A stretch of 64,000 bases of DNA from Sphingomonas beigongshangi (GTDB taxonomy: Bacteria > Pseudomonadota > Alphaproteobacteria > Sphingomonadales > Sphingomonadaceae): positions 326,452 to 390,451 of the forward strand of contig NZ_JADHDT010000003.1 in assembly GCF_016820445.1 (NCBI RefSeq), read 5' to 3'. A model generated the notes under the pieces. It ran no database searches, was not told the origin of the DNA, and saw nothing but the letters and a program-made list of their open reading frames with translations. Of the stretch, positions 55,782 through 64,000 are shown piece after piece (the stretch's first letter is position 1; the number at the start of each line of letters is the position of its first letter). The position numbers and the translations under genes are program-made.

Positions 55782-57713
55782 ATGTTCCGTCGTAAAGAAG
55801 CGTCTCGGCACCACCTTCCATGCTTTCTCTCCCGCCTGGCACGCGATCGACGCGGCAATGCAATGGCGATCATGGCGGCGTTTCTCATTCCGCTGATCGG
55901 TCTGTCGGGGTCGGCCGTCGATGCTGCAAGGCTCTATGTCGTGAAGGCGCGGCTGCAGCAGGCATGCGATGCCGGGGCGCTCGCCGGACGCAAGGCGATG
56001 ACGGATACCAATCCGTCGACACCCCTCGACGCGACCGCCACGCAAACAGCCAATGCATTCTTCAGCAATAACTTCCGGTCGGGCTGGTTTCAGAACACCA
56101 ATGCGACATTCACGCCGACCAAGGGTGTTCAAGGCAACGCCAATTACGCGAACGAGGTGAATGGGACCGCGTCCACGCAGGTCCCGATGACACTGCTGCG
56201 CTTCTTCGGGTTGGCGCCGGTCACGATCGCGGTCACCTGCCAGGCGGTTTTCGACACGGGCGACAATGACGTCATGTTCGTGCTCGACGTGACAGGTTCC
56301 ATGTCCTGTTACCCCAGCGATCCAGACAGCTGCGCCACCGCCACCTCCTCGTTCACGCGCGACGACGGCACGACCGGCTACTACAGCCCCGAGAAGGCGC
56401 CGAGCGGAAGCACGTTGTCGAAGCTGCAATCGTTGCGTCAGGCCGTGACGCTGTTCGACACGACGATGCGGTCCAGCGCGGATCCGTCGAGCCATTTCCG
56501 CTATGGTTTCGTGCCCTACAATTCCGCGGTCAACGTCGGCGGCTCGATCCCATCGCAATATCTCCAGAGCACGACGTGGACCTATCAAAGCCGGCAGGTC
56601 AACCGCGACTATAATTACGGCGCGACCAGCAGCGTCAGCCTGACCGGCATCCCGCAAAGCTATTGCGTACCGCAGCGCTATCCGGCGACCGGCTATTCGA
56701 AGACCGGGCCGAGCTGGAACACGAGCTATTACCAAGCCGAATATTACTACAATCTGACGTGGAGCGCCGCGAACGGCGGCACCTGCTCCGGTACGCAGCA
56801 GCCGCTGCGGGCCGTATGGCGATATCAGCCCTATTCGCTGCCGCTGTCCCAATATGTTGCCGGCGCCGCGGTCGCCAATCCGAGCCGTCTCGATGGCGCA
56901 CAGTCCAAGTGGCGCGGCTGCATCGAGGAGGTGAACACCGTCGCGGCTTCGTCATTCTCCGCCACCAGCCTGCCGGACGATCTCAATCCCGACTTCATCC
57001 CTAGCGCGGCATCCGACATGTGGCGACCGATGTGGCCCGACGCGATCTGGCTGCGCTCGTCGCCCAATACGGTCGACGTCAACGACGATCAGGTCAACGA
57101 AGCCAGCCCGCAATATTATACCGATGTGACGATGAAGGCGGGTAGTCCGTTCGACCAATATGGCTACGCGCCCTGCCCCTTCCGGGCTCAGCGCCTGCGG
57201 ACGATGACGGCGCAGCAGGTGCAGGATTACGTCAACGACAATGACTTCAGGCCCTATGGCGGCACCTATCACGATACCGGCATGATCTGGGGAACGCGCA
57301 TGCTGTCGCCCAACGGCGTGTTCGCCTCGGACACCACGGCTTGGCCGGGGCGGCCGGCTCCCTCTCGCTCGATCGTGTTCATGACCGATGGTTCGATGGC
57401 ACCCAACCCGTTGATCTACGGGCAATATGGGGTTGAATCGCTTGATCTGCGCGTGGATGGCAGCACGGCCAACATGGGAAGCTCGCCCAGCTGGGACAGC
57501 GCCTATCACGCCGCCCGGTTCCGCGCCGAATGCGATGCGGCGAAGGCACGGGGGATCACTGTCTATACCGTCGCCCTTGGCACGGCGATCACCAGCGACC
57601 TGCAATATTGCGCCTCGCCCGGGCAATCCTTCTCGGCGTACAGCACGCAGCAGCTGACGGCCGCGTTCCAGACGATCGCCCAGCGCGTGTCGATGTTGAG
57701 GATCAGCCAGTGA
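55782..57713 (+). CDS. TadG-like membrane protein with a von Willebrand A domain
   Basis: 643 residues. The N-terminus has the TadE/G membrane segment with RDRRGNAMAIMAAFLIPLIG and DAARLYVVKARLQQACDAGA. A vWA-type domain follows: MIDAS-like DVTGSM in VMFVLDVTGSMSCYPSD, and SIVFMTDGSMAPNPL and GITVYTVALGT later. Much of the middle is a Tyr/Trp/Ser-rich insert. It faces the periplasm after one helix. ATG at 55782 follows GAGGTGACC. First of three TadE/G-like genes; the Tad pilus assembly genes are not in the window. Confidence 0.85.
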   Translation: MFRRKEASRHHLPCFLSRLARDRRGNAMAIMAAFLIPLIGLSGSAVDAARLYVVKARLQQACDAGALAGRKAMTDTNPSTPLDATATQTANAFFSNNFRSGWFQNTNATFTPTKGVQGNANYANEVNGTASTQVPMTLLRFFGLAPVTIAVTCQAVFDTGDNDVMFVLDVTGSMSCYPSDPDSCATATSSFTRDDGTTGYYSPEKAPSGSTLSKLQSLRQAVTLFDTTMRSSADPSSHFRYGFVPYNSAVNVGGSIPSQYLQSTTWTYQSRQVNRDYNYGATSSVSLTGIPQSYCVPQRYPATGYSKTGPSWNTSYYQAEYYYNLTWSAANGGTCSGTQQPLRAVWRYQPYSLPLSQYVAGAAVANPSRLDGAQSKWRGCIEEVNTVAASSFSATSLPDDLNPDFIPSAASDMWRPMWPDAIWLRSSPNTVDVNDDQVNEASPQYYTDVTMKAGSPFDQYGYAPCPFRAQRLRTMTAQQVQDYVNDNDFRPYGGTYHDTGMIWGTRMLSPNGVFASDTTAWPGRPAPSRSIVFMTDGSMAPNPLIYGQYGVESLDLRVDGSTANMGSSPSWDSAYHAARFRAECDAAKARGITVYTVALGTAITSDLQYCASPGQSFSAYSTQQLTAAFQTIAQRVSMLRISQ

Positions 57714-58252
57714 CGGGGCTGATGCGGCAGTTCGTCGATGATCGGCGCGGTGCGACGCTTATCGAGTTCGCTATCGTGTGCCCGGTCATGCTGATCCTGA
57801 TGATGGGCTTGGGCGAATTGACCTATCAGGGCTACATCCAGGCAGTCCTCACCGGGGCGATCCAGCGCGCCGGGCGCAGCTCTACGATCCAGGCAGCCAA
57901 CACATCGCAACTCGATCAGGCCGTGATGCAGCAGGTCTGGAAAGTGGCGCACAACGCCACCTACGTCTCGACCCGCAAAAGCTACGCGAACTTCACGAGC
58001 GTGGCGCCGGAGCCGTTCGTCGATACCGCCGGAACGGGCGTCTACAATCAAGCGGTTGACTGCTTCACCGATATCAACGGCAACGGCGTATGGGATACCG
58101 ATCCTGGCATGAGCGGCGGCGGTGGGGCGAGCGACGTCAGCGTTTACACGATGACGATCACCTACCGGCGGCTGTTCCCGGTCGCGAGCCTAATCGGTCT
58201 GCCGGGAACCGTCACGCTGACAGGCTCCACGATGCTCAAGAACCAACCCTAA
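57710..58252 (+). CDS. TadE-like pseudopilin-type protein
   Basis: 180 residues from a GTG that overlaps the upstream stop (GTGA); an ATG at 57722 is possible. The N-terminal DDRRGATLIEFAIVCPVMLI LMMGLGELTYQG is the TadE signature: a basic stretch, the LIEFA processing-like motif and one helix. The rest is periplasmic. Co-transcribed with the vWA gene. Confidence 0.85.
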   Translation: MTGLMRQFVDDRRGATLIEFAIVCPVMLILMMGLGELTYQGYIQAVLTGAIQRAGRSSTIQAANTSQLDQAVMQQVWKVAHNATYVSTRKSYANFTSVAPEPFVDTAGTGVYNQAVDCFTDINGNGVWDTDPGMSGGGGASDVSVYTMTITYRRLFPVASLIGLPGTVTLTGSTMLKNQP

Positions 58253-58284
58253 GCGACCCAGACCGTACAAACAGCGGCGCAGAT

Positions 58285-59013
58285 ATGCCCTCATTGATCG
58301 ACATCGCTTCGCACATGGCGGACAAATTGCGCACGCTTCGCGAAGACGGCCGGGGCGTAGCGCTCACCGAGTTCGCCTATTCGCTACCCATCGTCCTGGC
58401 GATCGGCGGCTGGGGCGTCGAACTGTCCAACCTTGCCCTCTGCCACCTCCGCGTCAGCCAATATGCGCTCAACCTCGCCGATCATGCGACACGGGTGGGG
58501 CAAGCCACGAGCGGGGTAACAAGCTTTCGCGAAAACGATGCCAACGACGTGCTTCGCGGCGCCAAGCTCGAAGGCACGGGTATCGCCCTGACGACGCGCG
58601 GCCGGATCACGATTTCCAGCCTGGAAAACATTCAGCAGAGCTACGACACGCAGCCAGTCCAGCGCATCCACTGGCAGCGCTGCCTCGGCCTGCCAAGCGG
58701 CGCGGGATACGAGTCGAGCTACGGCTCGGTCACTCCGTCGGCTGGTAGTGACGGAACGCAGTCGAACGCCGGAATCACCGTTCCAAATGGCATAGGCGAC
58801 CCAGGCCGTCTGGTCTCCGCACCCGCCAATTCCGGCGTCATGTTCGTAGAGATCAATTACATGTACAAGCCATTGTTTGGAACGCTGTTCGTGGCGCCAC
58901 GAATTATCCACTACACCGCGTCCTTCCTCGTACGTGACAATCGCAGCTTCGTGCAAATCTACAATCCGTCGCCAAGTGCAGTGCCGTCCACGTGCGACCA
59001 GCATACTGCTTGA
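58285..59013 (+). CDS. Second TadE-like protein
   Basis: 242 residues. Basic start then EDGRGVALTEFAYSLPIVLA IGGWGVELSNLA, a TadE-type membrane anchor with the ALTEFA variant. The C-terminal periplasmic part has paired Cys (LALCH, QRCLGL, STCDQ). ATG at 58285 is 32 bp after the previous stop. Third member of the TadE/G set. Confidence 0.82.
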   Translation: MPSLIDIASHMADKLRTLREDGRGVALTEFAYSLPIVLAIGGWGVELSNLALCHLRVSQYALNLADHATRVGQATSGVTSFRENDANDVLRGAKLEGTGIALTTRGRITISSLENIQQSYDTQPVQRIHWQRCLGLPSGAGYESSYGSVTPSAGSDGTQSNAGITVPNGIGDPGRLVSAPANSGVMFVEINYMYKPLFGTLFVAPRIIHYTASFLVRDNRSFVQIYNPSPSAVPSTCDQHTA

Positions 59014-59079
59014 GACAATACCGAGGCACACCGCGCTGACACCGCCCAACTCCCGACCTTTGCCAGGCTTCACTCGGCT

Positions 59080-59337
59080 ATGATCAAAATGAGCCTATTG
59101 ACCGCAGGTGCGACGTTATTTCTGGTAGCCGTCGTGGGACCGGCCCTGCACACGTCGTCTCGATCCAGCGGGCGACACCATGCCCTCTCTTCAGCACCGG
59201 CAGCCGGGCTTGGCAACGCATCAGCCTCCGCAATGTCCGCGGATAGGACTGTGGTTTATGCTTCGCCCGGGGCTGCACTTGGTGGATCGGCGCCTTCCGT
59301 CGGAGGGAATCGACTGGCCATGACCCTTCAGCGATAA
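59080..59337 (+). CDS. Possible small exported protein
   Basis: 85 codons. The start MIKMSLLTAGATLFLVAVVG resembles a signal peptide, followed by a Ser/Ala/Gly-rich mature part. There is no clear ribosome site and the composition is low-complexity, so this may be a chance frame. Confidence 0.3.
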   Translation: MIKMSLLTAGATLFLVAVVGPALHTSSRSSGRHHALSSAPAAGLGNASASAMSADRTVVYASPGAALGGSAPSVGGNRLAMTLQR

Positions 59338-59504
59338 AAGAGGTCTTCAAGCCGCCAGCCGAATGACGTGCAAATCCAGGCCGGCAGTCCGTCGGCCCTT
59401 CTTTGACGCCCGGAAACGGCCTTGGTTCGGCTGACGCGATGCGCTCGCAGGCGTCGGCGACGGAACCGCTTAGACCGCGGGTTGAAGCTTGCTGCACGCG
59501 TATC

Positions 59505-59525
59505 ATATACAGCTATTCTGTATAT
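59505..59525. promoter_or_regulatory. Perfect palindromic operator upstream of the SnoaL/marR operon
   Basis: ATATACAG, 5 bases (CTATT), CTGTATAT: an exact 8-bp inverted repeat over 21 bp, AT-rich in a GC-rich region, ending 16 bp before the SnoaL-like ATG. Size and symmetry fit a MarR-dimer operator. The marR gene is the second gene of the operon, so autoregulation is likely. Confidence 0.65.
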
Positions 59526-59541
59526 ATATGGAGCAGAGGCT

Positions 59542-59970
59542 ATGTCGACCGACGATGCGAAATCCGTTGTTCGTCGCTTCAACCGAGACGTCATCGAGAA
59601 GGGCGATCGCGAGGCGTTCGAGGCGCTAATGGCGCCGACGTTCATCAACCGATCCGCGCCCGCTGATGCCCCTTCAGATGGCGAAAGCATGTGGAACACC
59701 TTCGATCGGATTTTGCGCCCCGCAATCGGGGGGCTGACCGTTACCATCCACGATCAGATTGCGGAGGGCGATAAGGTTACCACCCGCAAAAGCATATCGG
59801 GGTCTCATAACGGCCCCCTGCTCGGTGCGGAACCTACCGGAAGGCCCATACGCATTGACGTCATCGACATCGTGCGGGTCGAGGACGGCCGCTATGTCGA
59901 ACACTGGGGCATCAACAACCTCCCTATCGTGCTCGCAGGTCTGCAACGGGACGAACCGTCACATGAGTGA
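59542..59970 (+). CDS. SnoaL-like (NTF2-fold) protein, ester cyclase-like
   Basis: 142 residues. SnoaL-type features are VVRRFNRDVIEKGDREAFEA LMAPTFINRS, DGESMWNTFDRILRP, and EDGRYVEHWGINNLPIVL. Family members are small alpha+beta barrels acting as cyclases, isomerases or unknown enzymes. The ATG at 59542 follows AGAGG. Overlaps the marR start by 8 bp, so translation is coupled. It may detoxify or modify the ligand sensed by the MarR protein. Confidence 0.85.
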   Translation: MSTDDAKSVVRRFNRDVIEKGDREAFEALMAPTFINRSAPADAPSDGESMWNTFDRILRPAIGGLTVTIHDQIAEGDKVTTRKSISGSHNGPLLGAEPTGRPIRIDVIDIVRVEDGRYVEHWGINNLPIVLAGLQRDEPSHE

Positions 59971-60409
59971 CATGGGTGAAGCCGCGGACAACGCGGCCGA
60001 ATTGGCCGAGGCTCTACGGCAAAGCGTAAGCGCGTTCGTCCGAACCGTGCGACAGCGAACGTGCACAGTGAAGTCGGCGCAGTCTGAGACACTCGATCTT
60101 CTCGAGAGGCTCGGCTCGATGAATGTCGCAGCTTTGGCCGACCGACGCGGCGTCACGCACCAGACGATGCGCCTTGTGGTCGCGGGGCTTGAAGCCGAAG
60201 GATCGGTGCGACAGCGCGCCGATCCCGCCGACCGCCGCAGCAGGCTTGTGTCCATTACGTCCGAGGGGCAACGCATACTCGCGCGCGCGCGGGAGAACCG
60301 CGCCGCTTATATCGCCGACGCGATCCGCGGCATGTTGTCCGCCGAGGAGCGCAGGCAACTCCAGGCTGCGATACCCATCCTCGATCGCCTGTCGGACGGG
60401 GCCAAATGA
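59963..60409 (+). CDS. MarR-family transcriptional regulator
   Basis: 148 residues. The winged helix has LGSMNVAALADRRGVTHQTM RLVVAGLEAEGSV, with the wing QRADPADRRSRLVSITSEGQ, as in MarR proteins. Long helices at both ends form the dimer interface. The start overlaps the SnoaL stop. The likely operator is the palindrome at 59505-59525. The ligand is unknown; many such regulators sense phenolic compounds or oxidants. Confidence 0.9.
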   Translation: MSDMGEAADNAAELAEALRQSVSAFVRTVRQRTCTVKSAQSETLDLLERLGSMNVAALADRRGVTHQTMRLVVAGLEAEGSVRQRADPADRRSRLVSITSEGQRILARARENRAAYIADAIRGMLSAEERRQLQAAIPILDRLSDGAK

Positions 60410-60513
60410 CGATTCCTCGATATCTATCGCGGTAAGCTGATTGTAGGCCACGGTCGCGATTACGCTGCCGAATGCGGGGATAGGGATCCCATCCCCGCGG
60501 ATCGTCCGGTAAT

Positions 60514-60548
60514 GCGTGCCAGCCAAACACAATGGCTCGCTGGCACGC
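60514..60548. terminator. Bidirectional hairpin between marR and the TonB receptor
   Basis: GCGTGCCAGC and GCTGGCACGC form a perfect 10-bp stem with a 15-base loop between two convergent genes, 5 bp from the receptor stop. It probably ends both transcripts, though there is no long T-run. Confidence 0.6.
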
Positions 60549-60553
60549 TATTA

Positions 60554-63500
60554 TCAGAACTTCGCGACCACCCCCGCATAAATGAAGCGGCCGAGAACAT
60601 CATACTGACCACTGCCTGCGCCAAGCCCCGTCAGATCCAACGGTGGGTGCTTATTGCCGAGATTGGTGACGCCCAGATAGAAGTTGAACTTACTGGTTGC
60701 ATCAACGCCAAGGCGCAGGTCGTGATAGGCGACGACCGGGTAGAACTTGTAATTCGCATAATAGGGATCGGTCGGCGCGTTGCCGTTTAGCGAATTGTAG
60801 AAGCTGTAATCGCCGACATATTGACGGGCAAACCAGCGCAAGCGGTAACCAAGCGTGAACGGCCCGGACTTGAAGTCGGCATTGACGGTGAATCTGTCCG
60901 ACGGCGTACCCAAATTGTCGAGATCGCGGGTGACGTAGGCGGGCCGGGTCGGGTCGGTGAAATCATCGCGCTGGATGACATGCGTGTAATTGCCGCGAAG
61001 CGAAAGCTGTCCAAGATCGCCGAGGCGGTGGGTGTAGGTGACCGACGTATCGATACCGCGGGCGCGCAAGGCGCCGAAGTTGACGCCAGCCGACAGGAGC
61101 GAGCCCTCCAGAATCTGGAACGGCACTTCTCCGCGCGGACCGCCGCCCGATCCAGCACGCTTGAACAGCGCGCAGAACTGATTGCTGAGGGTCGGCAGGT
61201 CGTAGCACTGATTGACGATAGTCTGCGCATCGACCGACGCGATCGCCTGGCGGACACGGATGTTGTAATAGTCGACCGTGATCGAGAGCCCCGGGATCCA
61301 ATGGGGCTGCAGCACACCGCCATAGGTATAGGAATCCGACGTTTCCGCCTTCAGATTCGGGTTGCCGCCGCTGTAGAAGAGCAGCGAATTCGAATATTGG
61401 AAATTATAGCCGGTGGGACGCCCCGCGGCCGCGCAATTCGCCTGCCGATTGGCGGGATTGGTGCCCTTGGCGATATTGTCGGCCGAGCACGGATCAGCGA
61501 TCAGAGCATAATTGGCACCGGCCGGCGTGTACAATTCGCCCAGGTTCGGCGCACGCACCGCACGCGCATAGCTGGCACGCAAGGTCAGGTCGCTGACCGG
61601 TTGCCAGATCGCCGATCCATTGTAGGACCAGACCGTCCCGGCGGTGGTGTTATAGTCGGAAACGCGAGCTGCACCCGAAATCGTCAGCTCCTTGATCAGC
61701 GGGATGTCCTTGAGCAGCGGAATGCGCAGCTCGCCATAGGCTTCTTTCACCTGGAGCGCTGGAGCAGTGAAGGTCGGGATCGCATTGTAGAAGGTGTAGC
61801 CTTCCTGGACGAGCGGATCCTGGTTGTAATAGTTCGTCTCGCGGCGATATTCACCACCGACCGAGAAGCCGATCGGGCCGCCGGGGAGCGAGAACAGCTG
61901 GCGCAGGTCGCCAGACACGAAACCGCTGACGTCGAATTGCGTGATCTTGCCGACCGACGTCGTGTTCTGCAGCACATAGTTCTTCTGTGCTTGCGTGAAT
62001 TGGCCGCCCAGCACGTTGATCGGTACGCACGCGGCGACGTCCTGTGCAAGCTTCGTCGCCTGGTTCGGATCCGTCACGCCGGCATAGCCGACCGCAGCGG
62101 TGGGATCGACCTGCGAACGGCAGACGATTTGGCCACTCGCGTTGCGGACGGAGTCGTTGGCGAGCAGGAACCGCTGGATGTTGAGGTTGCCGAGAACCTC
62201 GGTCTTTTCCTGGAACGAGCCGTAATTCGCTGACAGTTCATAGCGCCAGTCGCCGTTGAACGTACCACGCACGCCGCCGACGATCCGATACGTATCGCGA
62301 TCCGACTGTTCGGATCGATTACCCAGACCAGCCATCTGTTCGCGGACGTTGACCGTGGTAGCACCCGTAATGACACGGGCGGGGTTGGCGGCAAGCAGGT
62401 TGGTGGTGATCGTCGCGAGCGCTTGCGACGTGAGGTAGGGGTTGTCGAGCCGAATGGCTTCGCGACTATCCCCGAAGACCCCACCGTTGATGAAGGCAGC
62501 GCCGTTCGATCCGGCCCCAAACACCGAGGTATGCGAATAGGTCGCCTCGACGAACGGTTCGAAAGCGTCCGCAAACGTGTAATGACCGATCAGGCTGACG
62601 TTGACGCGATCGAGCTTCGGCTGGATCTGGAATTCGTCGTTCGAGCGGAAATTGCTGCCGTTACCGCCGATGAAGCTGCCGTTCGGGCCATATCCGACGC
62701 GCTGCCCGGTCAGGGGAACGAGATTGCCGTCCGGCGTGAACTGATAGGGCACATAGTAAGCCACGCCATTGGGCGCGATGCCGGCATTGTACCGCGCATT
62801 GCCACCAAAGCGGATAACACCGGTCTCGCTGTACGACGCGCTGCGCACGTCGTTGTAGAGGATGTTTTCCGGATTGCCGGCGCTGCCGGTCGGGTTGACC
62901 GTGATGAACGCAGCTTGCTGGTCGAGATAGGGACGGCTGCTCGCAAAATACTGATCCTGATGCGCATATTCGACGTTGACCGCAACATTGCCGCGACCGT
63001 CGTTGAAGTTGCGCCCGGCCAGCAGGCTGGCGAAGCTGGCGCCGCCGTCACCATAGGTGCTGATGCCGTTCTGCCCGCGCACCTCGAGGCCCTGATAATG
63101 GTCCTTCAGCACGAAGTTGACGACGCCGGCGATCGCATCGGAACCGTAGACGGCGGATTCGCCTCCGGTGACGGTATCGACACGCTCGATCAAGTCGGTC
63201 GGGATGGTGTTGGTGTCGACCGACGTGCCCGAATTCAGGATGTCGCCTGCGACATGGCGGCGGCCGTTGACGAGTACCAGCGTCCGCTGCGAGCCGAGGC
63301 CGCGCAAGTCGAGCAGGTTGAGGCCCGCGGTACCGAGGAACCGCGTCGAGTTCGACTGGCTAAACGTCGGTGCGAATTGCGGCAGCTGATTGAGCTGATC
63401 GCCGATCGAAACCTGGCCGGTCTTGAAAAAATCCTCTCCCTGCACCGTCGTGATCGGATTGGCGGAGGTGAGGTTCGGGTTCGCGATGCGAGAGCCGGTC

Positions 63501-63682
63501 ACGACGATGTCGTTGCTGCGATCGGCCCTGCTCGCGGCGTCTGTCGCGTCCTGCTGGTCCTGCAGGCTTGCGCTCCCCGCCGCGACCGCGGGCGAATCCG
63601 ACGCGGTGGTCTGGGCATGCGCAAGCGACGGAACCATCGCAAGCGTGCCGAGCAATGCCGTGGCGTTGAGTAGATGGCGCAC
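60554..63682 (-). CDS. TonB-dependent receptor, substrate unknown
   Basis: 1042-residue outer-membrane transporter from a GTG start preceded by AAGGGGA. Signal peptide is MRHLLNATALLGTLAMVPSL, cleaved after AHAQ. Plug motifs are NDIVVTGSRIANPNLTSANP, LLDLRGLGSQRTLVLVNGRR and RVDTVTGGESAVYGSDAIAG. The barrel ends FIYAGVVAKF. The plug (SRIANPNL, GESAVYGSDAIAGVVNFVL) is the widespread large sphingomonad/Xanthomonas type. It stands alone, with no neighbouring hydrolase, so the ligand cannot be inferred. Confidence 0.92.
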   Translation of the reverse strand: MRHLLNATALLGTLAMVPSLAHAQTTASDSPAVAAGSASLQDQQDATDAASRADRSNDIVVTGSRIANPNLTSANPITTVQGEDFFKTGQVSIGDQLNQLPQFAPTFSQSNSTRFLGTAGLNLLDLRGLGSQRTLVLVNGRRHVAGDILNSGTSVDTNTIPTDLIERVDTVTGGESAVYGSDAIAGVVNFVLKDHYQGLEVRGQNGISTYGDGGASFASLLAGRNFNDGRGNVAVNVEYAHQDQYFASSRPYLDQQAAFITVNPTGSAGNPENILYNDVRSASYSETGVIRFGGNARYNAGIAPNGVAYYVPYQFTPDGNLVPLTGQRVGYGPNGSFIGGNGSNFRSNDEFQIQPKLDRVNVSLIGHYTFADAFEPFVEATYSHTSVFGAGSNGAAFINGGVFGDSREAIRLDNPYLTSQALATITTNLLAANPARVITGATTVNVREQMAGLGNRSEQSDRDTYRIVGGVRGTFNGDWRYELSANYGSFQEKTEVLGNLNIQRFLLANDSVRNASGQIVCRSQVDPTAAVGYAGVTDPNQATKLAQDVAACVPINVLGGQFTQAQKNYVLQNTTSVGKITQFDVSGFVSGDLRQLFSLPGGPIGFSVGGEYRRETNYYNQDPLVQEGYTFYNAIPTFTAPALQVKEAYGELRIPLLKDIPLIKELTISGAARVSDYNTTAGTVWSYNGSAIWQPVSDLTLRASYARAVRAPNLGELYTPAGANYALIADPCSADNIAKGTNPANRQANCAAAGRPTGYNFQYSNSLLFYSGGNPNLKAETSDSYTYGGVLQPHWIPGLSITVDYYNIRVRQAIASVDAQTIVNQCYDLPTLSNQFCALFKRAGSGGGPRGEVPFQILEGSLLSAGVNFGALRARGIDTSVTYTHRLGDLGQLSLRGNYTHVIQRDDFTDPTRPAYVTRDLDNLGTPSDRFTVNADFKSGPFTLGYRLRWFARQYVGDYSFYNSLNGNAPTDPYYANYKFYPVVAYHDLRLGVDATSKFNFYLGVTNLGNKHPPLDLTGLGAGSGQYDVLGRFIYAGVVAKF

Positions 63683-63916
63683 GTGTAAATCCCCTTTTGA
63701 ATGGGGAGGTTATGTCTGCACCACGAATGTACGTGACTTAACGGAAACATGACGATCGCGTCATGTCGGGCGTTCTTGCCGGGAATGCGGCATCTCGGCA
63801 ACACATCCGCGCGGCGGCGTCACGATGACGTGCTGCTCCCCAATGCGCGCGGCCATCTTCCGCCGCACCGTCAGACGGGACGCCCATCGGAATGCTGACT
63901 GGCTGACTCAAAAGGG
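63683..63916. other. Upstream region of the TonB receptor
   Basis: About 234 bp between the receptor start and the IS element. It should contain the receptor promoter. There is a short inverted pair (GCGTCATGTC and CATGACGATC region near 63747-63770). No gene is seen. Confidence 0.4.
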
Positions 63917-64000
63917 TGCTGTCTGAACCGCGCCGGGTTTGTCGGAGGCTCTAACTCCTGAGAGGAAGGGGCTATGACGAGCAAGACGACGAACAAGTTC
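63917..64000 (+). mobile_element. Left end of an IS3-type insertion sequence (continues beyond window)
   Basis: The sequence from about 63917 (TGCTGTCTGAACCGCGCC, GGGTTTGTCGGAGGC) looks like an IS terminal repeat and leader, directly followed by a ribosome site (GAGGAAGGGG) and a transposase start. The exact end could be at 63917 or 63920; only the left side is visible. Confidence 0.5.
63974..64000 (+). CDS. Start of an IS3-type transposase orfA (partial)
   Basis: Only nine codons are visible: MTSKTTNKF. This resembles the start of IS3-family OrfA helix-turn-helix proteins. GAGGAAGGGG lies 6 bases before the ATG. The assignment rests on the short start and the leader sequence. Confidence 0.5.

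Larger units (their letters stand above)
59014..59541. other. Mostly non-coding 528-bp region upstream of the SnoaL/marR operon
   Basis: Holds one weak candidate gene at 59080-59337 and the 21-bp palindrome at 59505-59525. The rest (59338-59504) shows no supported gene. Confidence 0.45.

Noticed and set aside
59084..59506. 140-codon minus-strand frame
   Set aside because: No family features, no ribosome site and low-complexity content; it overlaps the likely control region of the SnoaL/marR operon.

Overview
The window looks like chromosomal DNA from a sphingomonad (Sphingomonas or a close relative in the alphaproteobacteria). The evidence is high GC, several large TonB-dependent receptors next to plant-polysaccharide hydrolases, many ATGA/GTGA start-stop overlaps, palindromic REP-type repeats and a BapA-type adhesin. 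The genus is an inference from gene content and style; there is no rRNA gene in the window to prove it.

Layout. (1) 1-9049, minus strand: a propionyl-CoA operon, pccB, two small genes (ribbon-helix-helix and coiled coil), methylmalonyl-CoA epimerase, enoyl-CoA hydratase, methylmalonyl-CoA mutase, a small membrane protein, bioB and pccA (cut by the window edge). It takes propionyl-CoA to succinyl-CoA and makes the biotin its carboxylase needs. pccA carries an in-frame palindromic repeat. (2) 9231-22589: hemicellulose and pectin side-chain genes. These are a GH39 beta-xylosidase, a YncE-like propeller/phosphoesterase, and a divergent arabinan locus with two GH43 enzymes, a sialidase-fold (GH93-like) enzyme and a clan GH-A hydrolase on the minus strand, and a TonB receptor plus a third GH43 on the plus strand. 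(3) 22787-24414: a metallophosphoesterase and a membrane-anchored protein of unknown function. (4) 24694-28545: glycerol catabolism (glpK divergent from glpD-glpR) with GlpR-like half-sites between the divergent genes. (5) 28586-40045: a glucuronate/glucuronoside locus with an ExuT-type transporter, GH31, a GntR/FCD regulator, a TonB receptor, an alpha/beta hydrolase, uxuA and a GH2 beta-glucuronidase. Two near-identical TTGGCCnnACCAA operators bracket the transporter end and the receptor end and suggest one regulon.

(6) 40358-48819: assorted genes. They include a stress-type SDR behind an EcfG-like promoter, a bacterial GH47 alpha-mannosidase, small proteins of unknown function, an S41 peptidase with a membrane-embedded AraC regulator, an ABC-F gene remnant and a flavin monooxygenase. 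(7) 49040-59013: a 2216-residue surface protein with 17 Ig-like repeats and an abnormal C-terminus, followed by three TadE/TadG-like genes. (8) 59542-60409: a SnoaL-like gene and a marR gene behind a perfect 21-bp palindrome. (9) 60554-63682: a third TonB receptor. At the right edge an IS3-type element begins.

The strongest points for follow-up are the in-frame repeat in pccA, the two-site GntR regulon, the marR palindrome, the small RHH/coiled-coil pair inside the propionate operon, the adhesin with a disturbed tail, and a dispersed repeat with a 28-bp perfect inverted repeat.
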